Positions 62,246-64,000 of a DNA stretch of 64,000 nt are shown one piece after another. Each line of letters begins with the position of its first letter. Position 1 is the stretch's first letter. This DNA comes from UBA5859 sp041940025 (GTDB taxonomy: Bacteria > Pseudomonadota > Gammaproteobacteria > UBA5859). The stretch is taken from assembly GCA_041940025.1 (NCBI GenBank), contig JBGTSY010000005.1:62001-126000 (forward strand), read 5' to 3'. Made by a program: the position numbers and the translations under genes. The notes under the pieces are model-generated. The model was not told the DNA's origin, ran no database searches, and saw only the letters and a program-made list of their open reading frames with translations.

Positions 62246-63568
62246 TTACAATCCATATATAACGTTTGATCCAAGACGGTGGAAGACCATCAGTCTAAAG
62301 TCTCTGGGGAAAATTTCTATGGGGACAGCTTTTGTCTGACTACCAAACAGTGGTCGCACTTGGTATTGACCTTTATCAAGAGGAATTTTTACAGCCCACC
62401 AACCACTGGGCAGAGTAGACCAGGTACGCGTGTCCGCGCGCTCTGAAGCGACGGTCGCCACATTGGCAATTAGACCGAGTAATGGGGCTTCTTGCGTGCT
62501 TTCTTTTACCACACGATGTTTCACCGCAACCCGCGCCACCGCCCTCGCGGTAATAGCAGGAATCTGTTGTGCAAGTGTTTGTTCGGCGACAGAATTCATA
62601 TTCGCTATTAGTTCACCAGAATATGTAGCTTGGTTCATCTGAAAATAGGGCGGTTGCGTCAAACTGACTCTGCTCTGATGTCTGGGGATGGCAATTCTAT
62701 ACAGCTCACCATCTTTAGGATCCACGGCTTGAATCGCCACTTCTTTGCGCAAGGGCGCCAAACCTTCCGCAAAAAGCAATAATAAATGACCCTGCTTTAA
62801 ATAGCTTTTTTGTCTTCTCCAGTTTATTACACCGTACCGCTTTTGTAACTGTACTCGCTGCGCATGAAGATCAAGGTGGTCCATCAACCTTAGCATATCG
62901 AGGATTAAAAAATCTGGTGGCGATTGCTGACTTTCCTGAAATGCGATCACTGCTTGTCGATAAGCGATGAGCGCCTGATCCCACTCTCCTCCCATTTCGA
63001 ATACCACCCCCGACAGGTAGCGCGGAAAGGTATTTTGCGCAGGAATGCCGTTATTTTCATTCAGGCGATTTAAGGTCACATCCATTTGTAATACTTCTAC
63101 TCTGGCGGAAGCCAGGTCGTCTAGTTCGAGGTAGTTTAGTATTTTAAAAACATGGATATAGATTTGTTCAAATCCATGAGGAAGATAAGCTCGCTGCTGA
63201 TCATTGATGGCTGATGCCAGTGTTTGTTCCGAAAGGCTAATGGCGAGCAGGGGTTCCAATGCGGATTTGGCCGCTTCGAGGCTACGGTTACTTAAGGCAA
63301 ATTCACCTTGCAAGCGCAGTATCACACTACGATTTAGCTCATGTATGATTGCGCTTTTTTTGTCTCCTTTTATCTGTGTATCAAGGTAGGTTAAGGCAGA
63401 CTCCAGCTTGCCTCTGTTTAGGTCTGTTTCAAAAATGCCAATTTTTTGATCAAAAGTGACACATCCTGAAATCATCATCAATAACGCCATCGCTAACGCG
63501 AACTGAGGCGCATAACTACTATCCAGTTGTAAAAGATCACACCTGATGGTGATCTGATCGGCACACAT
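62246..63568 (-). CDS. COG3014-like (TPR-rich) lipoprotein
   Basis: About 440 residues. AMALLMMISGCVTFDQKIG is a possible lipoprotein signal, although the residues before it are unusual and the start may be further in. The central helical repeats are of TPR type (LESALTYLDTQIKGDKKSAIIHELNRSVI, GGEWDQALIAYRQAVIAFQESQ). A C-terminal beta-rich half follows (ARAVARVAVKHRVVKES, DTRTWSTLPSGWWAVKIPLDKGQYQVRPLF). This is the partner usually found between LpoB-like and LPP20-like genes. It lies 12 bases after the LpoB-like stop and probably acts at the outer membrane. Confidence 0.7.
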   Translation of the reverse strand: MCADQITIRCDLLQLDSSYAPQFALAMALLMMISGCVTFDQKIGIFETDLNRGKLESALTYLDTQIKGDKKSAIIHELNRSVILRLQGEFALSNRSLEAAKSALEPLLAISLSEQTLASAINDQQRAYLPHGFEQIYIHVFKILNYLELDDLASARVEVLQMDVTLNRLNENNGIPAQNTFPRYLSGVVFEMGGEWDQALIAYRQAVIAFQESQQSPPDFLILDMLRLMDHLDLHAQRVQLQKRYGVINWRRQKSYLKQGHLLLLFAEGLAPLRKEVAIQAVDPKDGELYRIAIPRHQSRVSLTQPPYFQMNQATYSGELIANMNSVAEQTLAQQIPAITARAVARVAVKHRVVKESTQEAPLLGLIANVATVASERADTRTWSTLPSGWWAVKIPLDKGQYQVRPLFGSQTKAVPIEIFPRDFRLMVFHRLGSNVIYGL

Positions 63569-63580
63569 CAGTGACTGAGA

Positions 63581-64000
63581 CTAGTATCTAAGTGTCGGTC
63601 GCTTAATGAATTTTTTAATCTTCTTTTGTCCCACCCATACCTTGCGGTTGTCCGCCATGCTTATCATGGTTAGGTCTACTTGATAGTACCTGACTTGTTT
63701 TTTTGATGCCTGATCGATAATGGTATTAATAGTGCCTTTGAGCATATAGTCAGCACCAATCTCCTGTCCCATTGCTTTTCGAGTATCCGCGCGAGCGTGT
63801 AAGTCTTGATCTGCGCGCTCTTCTCTCACCTGTGTGCGCTCTGTTGAAGAAGCAACAAACTCCACGCGACCAGAATTGATCAAGGCGCGTTCCATATCGT
63901 TGACAAAGGTTTTCACATTAATGTGTTCATGACTGAGATTACGAACATCGCCCACGATCACTACCGGCATCCTACCGGTGCGATTGCGGAAATCGGATAT
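63581..64000 (-). CDS. LpoB-like penicillin-binding-protein activator (partial)
   Basis: The leftward frame is open to the right edge, so the N-terminus is missing. The visible 139 residues include DFRNRTGRMPVVIVGDVRNLSHEHINVKTFVNDMERALINSGRVEFVASS, QDLHARADTRKAMGQEIGADYMLKGTINTII and YYQVDLTMISMADNRKVWVGQKKIKKFI. This is the pattern of LpoB, the outer-membrane lipoprotein that stimulates peptidoglycan polymerase PBP1b. It heads an operon with two other lipoproteins. Confidence 0.8.
   Translation of the reverse strand: MSDFRNRTGRMPVVIVGDVRNLSHEHINVKTFVNDMERALINSGRVEFVASSTERTQVREERADQDLHARADTRKAMGQEIGADYMLKGTINTIIDQASKKQVRYYQVDLTMISMADNRKVWVGQKKIKKFIKRPTLRY

Overview
The window looks like chromosomal DNA from a Gram-negative, probably marine or otherwise aquatic, gammaproteobacterium. 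The evidence is the Shine-Dalgarno-led genes, outer-membrane barrels ending in aromatic residues, Sec and lipoprotein signals, an OlsF-like ornithine-lipid synthase, an LpoB-type lipoprotein operon and REP/RAYT repeats. The genus cannot be named from the sequence alone. No tRNA, rRNA or CRISPR array was recognised.

Layout. 1-8.3 kb is metabolic: the end of a pyruvate:ferredoxin oxidoreductase with its dihydroorotate-dehydrogenase-like partner, fructokinase (mak), a secreted lipase-like protein, a GNAT enzyme, cysteine synthase, a short-chain dehydrogenase and a sulfotransferase. 8.3-20.9 kb holds a kinase-like/ATPase fusion with a decayed downstream gene, a dehydrogenase facing a Baeyer-Villiger-type monooxygenase, two acyl-CoA dehydrogenases, a large exported beta-propeller/phytase-like protein and the OlsF-like acyltransferase. 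21.5-29.5 kb holds an outer-membrane barrel, a response-regulator/GGDEF/EAL protein with degenerate catalytic motifs, a DUF481-like barrel, and polyphosphate kinase (ppk1) convergent with exopolyphosphatase (ppx).

30.0-48.2 kb is the accessory island and the most interesting part. It starts with a 1666-residue Rhs protein with an apparent Sec signal, a DUF11-like domain and several hydrophobic segments placed before the Rhs tip. Behind it lies a long array of displaced Rhs tips, each with a different C-terminal toxin and usually a different candidate immunity gene directly downstream. I count the main gene, five tip-bearing copies, one internal core fragment, one orphan toxin tail and about ten candidate immunity genes. 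The array is cut by stop codons, frameshifts, an IS3-family element, a decayed REP-associated transposase (RAYT) and further RAYT and REP remnants. Some REP units sit exactly at the joints between Rhs pieces. One tip carries an HELGH zinc-metallopeptidase toxin beside a lipoprotein immunity candidate. The simplest reading is a reservoir of toxin/immunity cassettes that can recombine into the single complete rhs gene through the shared tip sequence. The conserved tips make this testable.

48.4-64 kb returns to ordinary genes: a secreted ExeM/NucH-like nuclease; a LysR regulator facing a GST/tautomerase/NTF2-like operon across a perfect palindrome; an alpha/beta hydrolase; a cytochrome P450; an AMP-dependent acyl-CoA synthetase flanked by two paralogous 'small periplasmic binding-like protein plus outer-membrane barrel' modules; and an LpoB / COG3014-like / LPP20-like lipoprotein operon that runs off the right edge.
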